A stretch of DNA of 64,000 bases from Megalonaias nervosa. Its lineage: Eukaryota > Mollusca > Bivalvia > Unionida > Unionidae. Position 1 is the stretch's first letter, and each line of letters opens with the position of its first letter. Location: assembly GCA_016617855.1 (NCBI GenBank), contig JAECUM010001132.1, positions 62,001 to 126,000 of the forward strand, read 5' to 3'. The translations under genes and the position numbers were made by a program. This document shows, piece by piece, positions 36,802 to 48,250 of the stretch. The notes under the pieces were generated by a model, which saw only the letters and a list, made by a program, of their open reading frames with translations, had not been told where the DNA came from and did no database searches.

Positions 36802-37324
36802 CTATCGAGATTTTTCTAGAGCTAGTGCAATTTTATGCAAGACTTCTATGGACCTATAGGCAATAATACCACCATCATTACACCATTTCTGTGCTCCACT
36901 TAGATCTGGGCAGTCTGGTTCATAGTACTTTATCTGGGATGTTTTATGAAAAGTTTCCACAGTTTTGATCTCTGATAGTGAACCAGTCTGCTTAAGGCAT
37001 TCTAGAATACCATCATACTTGACAATCCCTCCATCTGATGCTTGTAACACAGCATGTGGCCCACAACAGTCCCACTTGAAAATACTGTTTTTGGTCAGAA
37101 CATAGGCATCTGCAAGACCTTGAGAAACACACAGAAGTTTATACCCTGCTCCTGTCACAAACTGAACATCAAAGTTCTGGATGAAAATGTCCTTCATTTC
37201 TGTAGACTCATTACTGCTCATCAGCAGAATAGGTTTCTTCTTGTCTGATTTGTGGTACTCCTCAGAAAATGAGGTTACATTAACATCATTCTGGTGGACA
37301 CCCCATGTAATGTGCCCAGTCCAT
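36802..37324 (-). CDS. INPP1: INPP1 coding exon 5 (residues 217-390, stop)
   Basis: Terminal exon, from acceptor tctcttcttcag to a TAG stop at 36804-36802. It begins R-WTGHITWGV, continues through a variable segment, and then reaches TGAGYKLLCVSQGLADAYV and FKWDCCGPHAVLQ with GGIV. The WD motif supplies the last metal ligand (D302), and the small residues after it form the substrate site. Near the end, KWCNDGGIIAYRS matches the conserved GG.IAYR tail of INPP1. The stretch between HITWGV and GAGYK is about 15 residues shorter than in mammals, which explains most of the total length difference. Minus-strand sequence after the stop offers an ATTAAA at 36550-36545 and an AATAAA at 35506-35501 as possible polyadenylation signals; neither is established. 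Confidence 0.95.
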
Positions 37325-37562
37325 CTGAAGAAGAGAGTGAGGAACATTAAATTATGCACAGGGTGTATATTTGTCATACAGGGAAAGTAAATGTGGATTT
37401 TAAGGTTAAGTTATGAGTCTAATATGCATTTCCATAAGATTGGCTCTCATAGATTAACTCCAGCTGGTAATCATATTTATGACAGACACAGTGTAAGAAG
37501 GCTGGGCATTTTACCCCCATTGCCCTGGCATTTGATAGCCAATTAACTTTCTAGTCACTGTG

Positions 37563-38497
37563 TGTTATGTATATTTAATTTCATTGTTTGTCTGTTAGGT
37601 TTAATTTTTTTTTTATTCCATTACATGTTATTGTAATGTAACATTGTTTGCTGGACTTGATCTTGTCTAAAACTGAGTTCATTTCTGCTAGACCTGATTG
37701 ACTTTTCTAAAAAATTTTCTATTTCATTTATGTAAACAACTAATAGTAGCTTCATTATTCTCTATGTGTATGAGCTTATTAACCGAATTATTATTCAGGT
37801 AAACAAAGACTGAGTAAATAAGTTGATCAGGGTCAGGGTTTTGGAGAGTTTCAAGTGAATTTTATAGGTTATTGTATTTTAAGTAAACAAGGCTCATTAG
37901 ATCATTCTAGAAGGTTATTTTCCATTAGGTAATGGTTGTTTTTAGAAAATGTTCATTTGTTACCTTGGGTCAAGCAGAGAACTATATTATCTTGTGACTG
38001 TTCGGATTTTACCAGTCGTGCTTTAACATCTAGCACTTTAAGTTGTATTATGTTGTGACCAGTTTGGGCTGAATTTTATTTTCTTCAAATTACTGAATTC
38101 AAGTGATTATTTTCTCTGGAAATACAAATGTGCTCTGGCGCAATTCTTGGATAAAGAATTCATTGGAATTTATACTGAATTCAAACCTGGAATAATATTT
38201 TTGTGATTCAACAAGAGACTGCTGGCGCATCAGTACTTCATAGGCTATAACAGACATGTCATTGCCTTCAATTTTGGATCTCTTTGGGACTTGAACTGAG
38301 TTTTTTCAGGACTTTTTATTACTAGGACTTGTGTCTTTAATACCTGGATTATTTTGGGATTTAATTTGCAATACCATAAATTCTTTTTTCTCATTTTTCA
38401 CTTTGTATTCTAGGGAAATAAATTATTGTTAAATTTTACAAAGCTTGTTGTCTTCACTTTTTTCTGCTACTTATTTTAAGAGCACAGACTCGTAACA
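37563..38497 (+). mobile_element. solo LTR, copy 5 (935 bp), INPP1 intron 4
   Basis: TGTTATGTATATTTAATT at the start, GACTCGTAACA at the end, and 'agggaaataaattattg' carrying AATAAA near the end. Flanks are TGTG and TTGTG, a duplication with one extra base. It lies antisense to INPP1, in the last intron, 238 bp upstream of the exon 5 acceptor. Confidence 0.92.
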
Positions 38498-38612
38498 TTG
38501 TGTCAATAGCAAAATTCATTGGATATGATAATAAGTTTTTACATATTGTAAACCCTGCTCCTGTCTTTACTACTGTAAATGTCAATGGCAACATTAAACT
38601 TTATAGTGTGTA

Positions 38613-38876
38613 GTGGAGCATGAGTATTTCTGGCAAAGTAAAATAACACAGATTTTGAGTATTGCTGGTAAAGTAAAAATAACACAGATTTTGAATATTT
38701 CTGGCAAAATAAAAAATGCACACATTTTGAGTATTTCTGGCAAAGTAAGAAAAAACATTTTGCATATTTCTGCCAAAGTAAAAATAACACACATTTTGAG
38801 TATTTCTGGGAAAGTAAAAAATGCACACATTTTGAGTATATCTGGCAAAGTAAGAAAAAAAAACATTTTGAGTGGT
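38613..38876. repeat. 33-36-bp minisatellite, 7 copies
   Basis: Units 'gagtatttctggcaaagtaa' plus 'aaataacacacatttt'. Four small open frames (one on the plus strand, three on the minus) are by-products. Confidence 0.95.
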
Positions 38877-38897
38877 TGTTGACCTACATAAGTTCTA

Positions 38898-39385
38898 GTG
38901 CTGCCAAGAAACAGGCTTTCAAAATTTAAGTAGATCTGTCAAAAGTGCTGCCAAGAAATGGGCTTAACATGATGATGTAAAGATATGTCATAGTCCTGCC
39001 AAGAAATAGGCATAACATGATGATGTAAAGATATGTCATAGTCGTGCCAAGAAATAGGCTTTAACATGCTGAGGTGTAGATATCATAGTATTGCCAAGAA
39101 ATAGGTTTTAACACACTGAGATGTAGATATAACATAGTGCTGTCAAGAAATCGGCTTAACATGCTGAGGTGTAGATGTCATAGTGCTGCCAAGAAATAGG
39201 CTTTAACATGCTGAGGTGTAGATATGTCATACTGCTGTCAAGAAATAGGCTTTAACGTGCTGAGGTGTAGATGTTCATAGTGTTGCCAAGAAATAGATTT
39301 TAACATGCTGCAGTGTAGATATGTCATAGCGCTGCCAATAAATAGGCTTTAACATGTTGAGGCTTAGATATGTCACAGTGCAACA
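38898..39385. repeat. 49-bp minisatellite, about 10 copies
   Basis: Units contain 'ctgccaagaaataggcttta', 'acatgctgaggtgtagatat' and 'gtcatagtg'. Confidence 0.94.
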
Positions 39386-39461
39386 CCATGACATGCATAG
39401 AGGACTGTTACAAATAACTGCTTCAATCTGCATTACTTTCTTAATATCTAGTTTTTCTTCT

Positions 39462-39815
39462 GAGTGCTAATTTGCATTGACAATCACCCTTACGTCCTAA
39501 ATACTACACTAATTTGCACTGACAGCCACTCTTATGTCCTAAATATTACACTAATTTGCACTGACAGCCACTCCTATGTCCTAAATATTACACTAATTTG
39601 CACTGACAGCCACTCTTATGTCATAAATATTACACCAATTTGCTCTAGCAGCTGGTCTTATGTCCTAAATACTACACTAATTTGCACTGACACTCTTATG
39701 TCCTAAATATTACACAAATCATTCACTTTGATGCTGTTCAAAGACAGCCACTCTTATGTCCTAAAGTCTACAATAATTTGCACTGACAGTCACTCTTATG
39801 TCCTAAATATTATAC
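39462..39815. repeat. 42-bp minisatellite, 8 copies
   Basis: Units contain 'actcttatgtcctaaatatt' and 'acactaatttgcactgacag'. 42 is a multiple of three, hence an 80-codon open frame of 14-residue periods. It abuts the LINE fragment. Confidence 0.94.
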
Positions 39816-39949
39816 TAATTCCTCACTGTGATGCTATCTGCATCTGGTGCTCCCCAAGGGACAGTACTTGGTCCAATTCAGTTGTTAATCTACATTAAAT
39901 TACACTTGTCATGACTTACAAGCAATTGCCTGCCTCTTTGCTGCTGACT

Positions 39950-40320
39950 GTGTGGTGTACCAGTAGATCAACAGCTACTGTGATGACTGCAGTGTACCAG
40001 CAGATCAACAACTACTGTGATGACTGCATAATGTACCATCAGATCAACAACTACAGTACTGTAATGACTGCATAGTGTAGCAGCAGATCAACAACTACTG
40101 TGATGACTGCAGTGTGAAAACAGATCAAAAACTACTGTGATAACTGCATAGTTTACCAGATCAACAGCTAATGTGACAACATATTTCTACAGACCTCTTT
40201 TCTGATGACTGCAAAGTGTGCCAGCAGATCAACAGCTACTGTGACAACATACTTATACAGACCACTTTACTGATGACTGCAAAGTGTACCAGCAGATCAA
40301 CAATTATTGTGATGACATGC
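39950..40320 (+). repeat. 39-bp minisatellite derived from RT codons
   Basis: About 8 units of 13 codons reading VYQQINNYCDDCI in the RT frame (bases 'tgtaccagcagatcaacaac', 'tactgtgatgactgcatag'), continuous with the RT sequence on both sides. Confidence 0.9.
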
Positions 40321-40433
40321 TTCTACATAAAGATTTCAACACATTGGTCAAATGATGTCACACATGGCAGATGGAGTATAACATCAAGAAATGTGACATA
40401 ATGTGGATCTCTAGTAAAATATCAAAGCAGCAG

Positions 40434-41432
40434 TTTACCTACACCATTGATATTTACCTACACCATTGATATTTACCTACACCACTGAAGTTTACCTACA
40501 CCACTGAAGTTTACCTACACCATTGACATTTACCTACAGCATTGAAATTTACCTACACCACTTAAGTTTACCTACACCACTGAATTTTACCTACACCATT
40601 GATATTTACCTACACCATTGATATTTACCTACACCACTTAAGTTTACCTATACCACTGATATTTACCTACACCACTGAAGTTTACCTACACCACTGAAGT
40701 TTACCTACCACTGAAGTTTATCTACATCATTGATATTTACCTACACCATTGATATTTACCTACACCACTGAAGTTTACCTACACCATTGATATTTACCTA
40801 CACCACTGAAGTTTACCTACACCACTGAAGTTTACCTACATCACTGATATTTAGCTACACCATTGATATTTACCTACACCACTGAAGTTTACTTACACCA
40901 TTGATATTTACCTACACCATTGATATCTACCTACACCACTGAAGTTTACCTACACCACTGAAGTTTACCTACATCATTGATATTTACCTATACCACTGAT
41001 ATTTACCTACACCACTGATGTTTACCTACACCACTGATGTTTACCTACACCATTGATATTTACCTACACCACTGAAGTTTACCTACACAACTTAAGTTTA
41101 CTTACATCATTGATATTTACCTACAACATTGATATTTACCTACACCACTTAAGTTTACCTACACCACTGATATTTACCTACACCACTGATATTTACCTAC
41201 ACCATTGAAGTTTACCTACACCACTGAAGTTTACCTACACCACTGATATTTACCTACAGCATTGATATTTACCTACACCATTGATATTTACCTATACCAC
41301 TAAAGTTTACCTATACTATTGAAGTTTACCTACACCATTGATATTTACCTACAGCATTGAAGTTTACCTACACCAATGAAGTTTACCTACACCACTGAAG
41401 TTACCTACACCACTTAAATTTACCTACACCAT
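40434..41432 (+). repeat. 19-bp minisatellite derived from RT codons
   Basis: About 52 units of 'tttacctacaccactgaag' or 'tttacctacaccattgata'. The seed is the RT segment QFTYTID just left of the array (40429-40450), and the RT continues to the right with the same FTYT codons. Confidence 0.95.
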
Positions 41433-41720
41433 TTAAGACTAAGTTCTTATAGTTGCAAAGCACCATGCACACCTTGGAGTAGAACTGAATGACAACTTAA
41501 AATTCACATATTAACAACATCACTAACAAAACTTCTAGTCTTCAAGTGTGCTGGGATTTTTCTTAAACCTAATTTAAGAAATTGTCCATTCAAAGTAAAA
41601 GAAAGGGCCTACTACAACTTTGGAAGACCAAAGCTACAATATGCATCCACCCTCAATAAAGACCCAGATCAAGCATTTAGAACAAATCCAGAGGAATGCA
41701 GCCTGTTTTGTGCTAATTAA

Positions 41721-43351
41721 GTTATACAACAATTTACCACCCTAACACAGCTTCCATTACACAATGTTGCCTGTTATTTTGGGTAAATAAGCTATGGGTT
41801 CTTTTCACAGATATAACCATTGTGTATTCAAATACATGCAACGCATGCATAATTTGTGCTGCCAGTTTGCTTCCCCAACATTCCATTGTCAACATCATGT
41901 ATATTCAAGATAAAATCTGATTTAATCGTTAATAAGGTTATTTACTTCATTGAAATGATACTTAGATTATACTTTAAATTAAGTGCTGCAATCAAACAAA
42001 AGACAAAATAAAGCTTGAAGTTTCCTGGCTTATATTGAAGGACAGAATAGTGAAGCTGAACAACAATTATGCATATTACTATCAAATAGAAATACAGTTA
42101 TTTCTGTAAAACTGACAATATTGTGATTTGTTTAAAAAAATTATTTTGTATTATGTCATCTGAATGAGTATTTCCAGACAGTGATCTTCAGGATACATTA
42201 TCTGTTTAATACGGAATTAAAATTTCATGGCATATGTTTTATGCCAGAACTTTTATGTGCAAAAACTTTTCATGAAAGCAAGTGCTTGTGTCAAAGACAG
42301 CTGACAAACCAATTTTAATTAAGTTCATTCCCCTCAATGATCTCATCAACTTTGCAAAAGAATCTCCAGAAAAATCTAAATACTTGCTCATCAGCTCAAG
42401 CAACCACAATGGCTGTTTTTTTTTATCTCAACCCCGATTTGCTGAATCTGCATCTGGATCATATTAAACAGGACATCAGGAACAAACAGATCTCACAACC
42501 AGTGGTGGAAAAATTGCTCAAGTAAGATGACCTGCCATTTTATGGGTGTATGAAGGTAAATGGAATATTTTCACACAAGATAACTGTAACCCAAGTGTGT
42601 GTCTGCCATGAGTGAGTGTGCAAGAGAGTGAGTGATCGAAGGATCAATCAGTGCATGAAGGGGACATTAAAGTTGAGCACCTGGCACCTAAAAAAAGCCC
42701 TAGATACTCGTCCTGTCAGCTCAGGATGAACAATATCTTACTCATTTTGTATAGGCCTAAGATGGCAATCGCAATTCGAGAGAATTGTAACATTTGAATA
42801 TTTAGGGTCTTCATGTCTGGTATGTTTTCATTTATGTGTTATCGTGTTGACAGTGAAATACCAGCATGCGGGTTGTGTGTTGTTGTGGATTGTATTTGTT
42901 CTGGTCTGTTTTAGTATTGTATATTTAAGTATTCATTCTGCTTCGTCAATTTCAACCACAGTACATGAAAATAACATAGACAGGTATACCAACATTTTCT
43001 CCATTGTGGATATTGAAAATGTACAAGTCTCGCTTTTATGCCTCTAAGAGCACATGAGGTGGGTGTGGTCTGGGGACAGTAGTTCACTGATCCTCCAATT
43101 TAACAGTAGTAATACATTACCAATTATTCCACTGCTACGTAACCTCTTTTCCTGGTGCTAGTCCCCAGTCCAATGTGAATATTTCAGGTCTAGAATAATA
43201 CAACAAGGTCCCAGTCTGATAACTTAAATCAAGTTCTGTCATTTGGAATATCATCATTCTTGTCTTAGGGCTTGTGCACTTTTCTCATGTGTGTATTAGT
43301 GATGATAATGAACTGGGCTGTGAATAATACATGTGTCTACAGAGGACTCAC
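41721..43351. other. INPP1 intron 4, remaining part
   Basis: Mostly unassigned. Plus-strand frames at 42282-42525 (INFAKESPEKSKYLLISSSN, then after a T run LNPDLLNLHLDHIKQDIR) look like one coding stretch with a slip at the T run near 42417, ending at CTCAAGTAAGA, a donor-like site. The family was not recognised. Confidence 0.35.
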
Positions 43352-43526
43352 CTGTCATCTGTCACTCTGTATTCATAAAAGGGCTGGTTGATAACTCCCA
43401 ACACTGGCAGTCCTGTCTTCTTGTTATAGACCCCAATCAAGACACAGACACACTGCAGACCCTCACTGACCAGTCCATCAGGATTCATTTTTCCAACTTG
43501 ACCCTGAATGTACTGAGCTGTAGAGT
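43352..43526 (-). CDS. INPP1: INPP1 coding exon 4 (residues 159-217)
   Basis: A 175-nt exon between acceptor cattttctttag and donor GACAG|GTGAGT. The first two bases (AC) complete D159, giving DSTAQYIQG, the second half of the DPIDST motif, where the metal-binding aspartate and the serine/threonine that contact substrate or metal reside. It continues with GLQCVCVLIGVYNKKTG and VLGVINQPF (about residues 180-207), hallmark strands of INPP1. It ends with two bases of an arginine codon (R217) finished in exon 5. A reading frame that runs a few codons upstream of 43526 is intron read-through. Confidence 0.92.
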
Positions 43527-44317
43527 CTAAAGAAAATGAAAAGGAAAATTGCACATTTTGTTTACTCTATGAATAGTTATTAAATATACTGATGTAATCT
43601 TACAGGACTGATCTGGTGTTTGATATTCAATCCATACATCTGTATTGCACACCACGATTGTAACTGTTTAAGATTTTAGAAGCTGCACACATGCTTAATT
43701 TACCAAGCCAGACTTACACAAATCTTAATTTATTCTGAATTTCATGCATACTTTCATTCATATTTCAGTTGTTCACATTTCACAAACTATTTCGCTGTAA
43801 ACATCTTTACAAATTTCAACTGATTTAGTTAGTCTTAATTTATACAGCAATTATCTCTTCTAATAAAACCACATGTTATTTATGTCAGATCTTTGAGCAG
43901 GAAGTTAATTTAGTCACATATCATCAAACAGAGAGTACATGCAGAGTATGCTCCTTGATCATTTCCAGTTGGTCGAGATGAGAGCAGCTTTATCTATTCC
44001 CCTGGCAATAAAACGGGGTATAGCTGGGCAGTTAAAAATGAAGTTGTACCACACTTTACTGGTTGAATTAACACAGAGCAGGTGTAGTGATGGCAGGATT
44101 TCCATGGGTATCTCCACATGAATTCTTAACTGATGTTGACAACTGGTTCTTTTCGAACTGTTAAAATGAACACATTAGTTTTTTTCTTGCCTACCATGAG
44201 TATACTAAGGAGAGGCCACTACTCTTTCAGGGACTGTTGCTTTTGTTGCAAATGCATTTATGTCCATTTCTGTGGAACTGTTGCATTTGCGCTCACTACC
44301 AGTAAAAATATTCATAC

Positions 44318-44665
44318 TGTTATGACTCTATGGTCATAAACTAAGTAACAGAAAGAAGCAAAACCAGCAAGTTTGGTAAAACTTAACAAAGGATTTAATT
44401 ATCAAAGTTACAAATGAAAATGCGAGAGGAACTTACAGTATTATGAAGTGAATCCAATATAATCCTGATAAAGTTCTATGAAAGTCCAAATTAATGAAAA
44501 GTTTCGTATAAATTTCAAAACCAGAAATGTACTGGTCCACAAAGAATTGTGACTTTGTCAAAATGGAATCATCCATAACTCCTTTGAATAATTCACAATA
44601 GTTCCAGAGCAATAATATAGTCCAAATAATGACCACTTTATATTTCAACTGAACAGTCCAATAAA
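44318..44665 (-). mobile_element. LTR copy 6, left piece of a split LTR
   Basis: Begins tgttatgactctatggtc (LTR 3' end), matches copy 3, then breaks off near 44665. Left flank ATAC (44314-44317). The other piece is at 49106-49334 with the same ATAC flank. Confidence 0.88.
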
Positions 44666-45187
44666 GATGTGAACGGGTATCCAGGTACTCAGGTGCCTGC
44701 CCGTTCATAATTACCTGGGTAATAAAACAGCCATAGGGTACCTATTTATCGTATACAAGTTTTCTGCTAGTTCTTCATAAGGCAGCACTCTGTTTTCATG
44801 CTGACAATCCTGTTGACTGAGCCTTAACATGTGTACTTTTTCAGTGCCAAGCAGAGGTCTGACTCTTCCAGTAAATAATTGACCTTAATCCCATAGCTTG
44901 TTTTCCTATGTGACAACCCTCTGATAGTGCCACAAGTGAGGTTCAATGGCAAGTAACAGAGGGTGGTTATTTGCTCTTGCTGCACAACCGACATGTTCAG
45001 TTCCAATAAGATATATATTTCACAAACTGTATGATCAAAGTGTTACTTAGAAAGCTCAAGTTCTGTCTCAAAATAAGAATCCAAATATGACTGTGTAGAC
45101 CAACAAGTAAATCTGTTTTTTTTAGCAGTACCAGTAATGTCAGGAAAAAAAGCAGAGAAGTATTTGTTGGTCTAATGTGTGTGTGTG
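44666..45187. repeat. dispersed repeat also at 51.84-52.18 kb
   Basis: 44825-45140 aligns with 51850-52180 in order: 'acatgtact...gtgccaag', 'cttccagt', 'tgacaaccct', 'gggtggttattt', 'ctgacatgtt' (here 'cgacatgttc'), 'tcaaagt(g/a)ttactta'. A short hairpin with gaacggg/cccgttc stems lies at 44668-44703. Type unknown. Confidence 0.65.
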
Positions 45188-45352
45188 ATTTGGGTTTCTA
45201 ATGTAGCTTTAACAATTTTAGTCATATAGCTATGATGTCTGCAATGTGGCAGTTTATAGTGATGTCTAGCACTTGGGCATCATGCCATAGACATATAGCA
45301 TCATGTCCCACCCATTCACATTATCCTGACACCGGCTGACCAGACCTAATCA
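45188..45352 (-). mobile_element. SINE family A, copy 5, 5'-truncated
   Basis: Reverse copy with 'tgatgtctagcacttgggca' and 'acattatcctgacaccggct'. The head is missing; the tail joins a short (TG)n. Confidence 0.85.
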
Positions 45353-45539
45353 GTGTTTTATCTACAAATGGCTTCATGTAAGTCATTTGACTCATCAAGG
45401 CAAAAAACAGTGAGTCAAAATCCAAACCTATGGGTCCTATTCAAGCCGATGATCAGTTTAAAGTAGTTTTTAAAAAATAATTATATTGTTTAAATACATA
45501 ACAAAAATATTAGTTATATAATGTGACTAAAGCCAATAA

Positions 45540-46010
45540 GGCAATTCCATTGCCAGAAGCATCTGAACATTCTATATTTGTTAATAAAATCTTGTTGATG
45601 GTTTCATATCATCAGAAATAATCTGAGCATATATGACAAAGCGTTTATTGTTGGCTATGTCAGTACTTTCATCTGCCATTGCTGTCACAAATGACAAATT
45701 TTGCAGGTCACGTATAAGACTATCCTCAACAACGTTTTGATAGGCTCTCCAGTACCTCTGAACAGGTAGTAGCCAAGTCATACTGAACGGCGGAATTCTT
45801 CAAAATGCCAATGGCATCAATTTCTTTAGCTGTTAAGTCGTGTATTAAATTAAGAAGAGATTTGTATTTTAAAAAAGGGATGTGTTTTACACTCAGCCAA
45901 TGTACACACTTAAGTAGCACTTTCGCTGCTATGTCTTGTTTGTAAAACTGCATTAAAATCTGCCTGGTGTTGTGAACCTTCCAAAGGTCTCGGAAATGCT
46001 TAATCACGCG
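45540..46010 (-). pseudogene. hAT-type transposase fragment, middle domain
   Basis: Two overlapping minus-strand frames with a frameshift near 45.78 kb. The key block is FVTAMADESTDIANNKRFVI, the catalytic-domain DEST(D) box typical of hAT and ZNF862-like proteins. Upstream are HWLSVKHIPFLKYKSLLNLI and a region like the helical linker. Downstream domains are absent. Inactive relic. Confidence 0.78.
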
Positions 46011-46084
46011 TATTGGATGCCAATTTTTTATCTGGGACGCAGAAAATCACTTAGGCAGGAGTCCTCCGTACACATGTAATAGGT

Positions 46085-46535
46085 GGGCGGCAAAATTCAA
46101 AGACTTGCCAGTCCTGCTTCAGCCACCTGCATTAGTGAGAAAATGTATTGATAAGTGCTGTGCTGATATTTACAATTACATAATTCAGTGGCTGAAAGAC
46201 CCCTTGATGTACATGTTGTCATTATAAGAGGACATCAAAAGAACATGATGCAATAACTGAGCAGAAAGTTCAAAGGCTTTGACTGGTGGCAGGGTGGAGA
46301 AATGTGCTGATATTTACAATGACAGAATTAAGTGGCTGAAAGACCTCCTGATGTACATGTTGCCATTATAAGAGTACATCAAAAGAACGTGATGCAATAG
46401 CTGGGCGGCAAGTTCAAAGGCTTTGACTGGTGGCTGGGTGGGAAAATATACTGATATTTACAGTGATTGAATTCAGAGGCAGAAAGACCGAGAGATGTAC
46501 TTGTGGTCATTTATAAGAGTACATGAAGTAAACAA
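46085..46535. repeat. 146-bp tandem duplication, about 3 copies
   Basis: 'tgctgatatttacaattaca' at 46160 recurs at 46306 and again near 46450, with shared 'gtacatgttg(t/c)cattataa' and 'ttcaaaggctttgactggtg'. It lies between the two transposase pieces. Confidence 0.9.
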
Positions 46536-46720
46536 CTTGAAGTTTCATAATTGTGTTCATTTCCGAGTGTAGCGGAATAAGCAGTGCACGTGACCTCGGA
46601 ATCAAGACATGTTGAGACTCGGACAAAATGCCATTCACAAATTTGGATAGTATTTTGGAGTTCAATCAACAGTCTGTTTTCTGGCAACCAGCATGCCTTC
46701 CCAGTGTACTGTTCTGAAAG

Positions 46721-46990
46721 TTATTGTTTATTGCGCATTTGGTCATCAAGGTTTATTTTAGCCCCTGTACATATATGGCAAAAAATAAAGGCGTCTTCAC
46801 TGTCACATTCTTCACTTGACTTAACTTCTTTTTGAAAACGTAGCCAGCTGTATGTTTTCAACCACTGCTGCACAAAATTACATTTTATCTTACAAGTAAC
46901 AGTTACCTCATCTTTAAATGATGAAGGCTCCACTGGTTTGATAGCAATACTATTATCGATGGTCAGTTGTAAAAATGCGGTCCAAATGAT
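46721..46990 (-). pseudogene. hAT-like transposase fragment, N-terminal
   Basis: A minus-strand frame with FVQQWLKTYSWLRFQKE and later FIFCHICTGA: the W-L-...-WLR and C..C pattern of the zinc-finger N-terminus of ZNF862/hAT-type proteins. It probably belongs with 45540-46010. Confidence 0.6.
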
Positions 46991-47374
46991 AATTTCGTTT
47001 GTTTCGGATCTATTTTAAGTTTTTAACCTTGGACGCCATTTCCATTCGAATGCTGATAGTATCTTGGAACAACGCAAGGCATACAATTGAGGGAATGGAA
47101 ATTGTTGCTTCTTTGTGCGACAAGGATGCGCATAAAGTTTCTCGTGAGAATCACTGTAAAATCACATGTTTATTTTTCGCCTGTGGTAATTTATGGTTCT
47201 AACATTCTGTTGCTACAAATGATGTGACAGTTACAGATCACATAAGGTCAGCTCCAGGCTCCACACTCGGTTGTAACCCTATGTATTATGATAACATCAG
47301 CGTAAGAAACTTATGTGCCAGTGTTTTCCCTGTTTGAGTGAGTTGCAACCTAGCCAATGAAGTAGTTAGATCAA

Positions 47375-47510
47375 ACCTTTATTTTGTGTTAATCAGTAAA
47401 AAATAACATTGGGTGCATCAATTTACGTACCGGCGACGATTTTTCGACTAAACCTTTGTTTTGTGTTAATCAGCAAAACATAACATTAGGGTGCGTCAAT
47501 TTACGTACTG
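47375..47510. repeat. direct duplication of about 60 bp
   Basis: 'ttttgtgttaatcagtaaaa' plus 'aataacattgggtgcatcaa' (47380 onward) is repeated at 47457 onward with few changes. Confidence 0.9.
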
Positions 47511-48250
47511 TTGTCAATGACATCTTGCAGTTGGTTATCAAAATTCTCCAGTTCATTCTCATTATAGTTAGATGTTGGTGCATAGTCCTGTATGACTGTG
47601 ATGTTGTGATGTTGAAGAGAGTTGCCCTCAGCTGGATGGTAATGAGCCTGCTTGAGACTGGGCAGTAACCCATAATGCTGTTCACAATGCCCTTGTGGAT
47701 AAGAAATCCAATGCCATGATTGTGTTTGTCCCCTCTTCCTCTTAAGCAGAGCTTATGCCTTTCATCTGTTGTTATTGCATCAAAGTTTTTCCAGCGCACT
47801 TCGCAGAGACCAATAATGTTCCAGTTGTACCTCTCCAACTCATGTGTAAGTTTTTTCAACTTTCCCACAGCCCTCAGTGTTCTAATGTTCCATGTACCGA
47901 TGATGATGTTGTCTCTCCCATGGATCTTGGTAGTGGGGGCACCAGCAGTATACTTGTCACCTTCATCCTGGTGTGCAGTGGCAGTCACAGTCATTGTTGA
48001 CCCGGGCTGTGACTGATCCAGTATGGAGGAATTGTTAGTTGTCTTCATGTGGTGTGTCAAGGGCAAGATACAGTCTGGCAGAGCCCATCCCTCTCCAAAC
48101 TGTTTGACCACAGCCAAAAAATCCACTGATAAATATGTGGCACACCCTTGCCCTGAGCACATGGCTGTTGAGTTCATCTTGGAGCCATTCTGCCCTGGCG
48201 TTGACTTCATCGAGGAAGACTTCTGCCCAGTGATGCTGTGCTATCATCAC
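47505..48250 (-). pseudogene. LINE endonuclease fragment (APE type)
   Basis: A minus-strand open frame whose second half is an apurinic-type endonuclease: IIIGTWNIRTLRAVGKLKKL (N in TWN), LGLCEVRW-type block ERYNWNIIGLCEVRWKNF (catalytic E), and HGIGFLIHKGIV. Near 47.60 kb the frame slips: the family's YAPTS block appears in the neighbouring frame. The sequence ends soon after, so the rest of the endonuclease and all of the RT are missing. The N-terminal 100 residues are low in motif content. Confidence 0.88.

Larger units (their letters stand above)
39815..41720 (+). pseudogene. LINE reverse transcriptase broken by two tandem arrays
   Basis: A plus-strand non-LTR reverse transcriptase relic in three islands. 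At 39840-39960: SASGAPQGTVLGP and a decayed ADDCVVYQ catalytic region. At 40310-40440: CHTWQMEYNIKKCDIMWISS and KQQFTYTID. At 41440-41720: VAKHHAHLGVELNDNLKFT, then sequence matching GFLKRN-, RPKLEYAST- and RAARF-type blocks with frameshifts. These are consecutive parts of one Jockey/CR1-like RT. The 39-bp and 19-bp arrays lie between the islands and repeat codons of the RT itself. Antisense to INPP1, in intron 4. Confidence 0.8.

Noticed and set aside
37054..37390. Plus-strand open frames of 64-69 codons
   Set aside because: Antisense shadows of INPP1 exon 5.
38539..38882. Four open frames of 75-95 codons on both strands
   Set aside because: Products of the 36-bp minisatellite.
39464..39706. 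80-codon plus-strand frame with 14-residue repeats
   Set aside because: Product of the 42-bp minisatellite; no start context or motif.
45352..47345. Terminal inverted repeats of the hAT element (cagtgtttt at about 45352 and 47319)
   Set aside because: Both occurrences are in the same orientation, so they cannot be an inverted pair; no matching inverted end was found.
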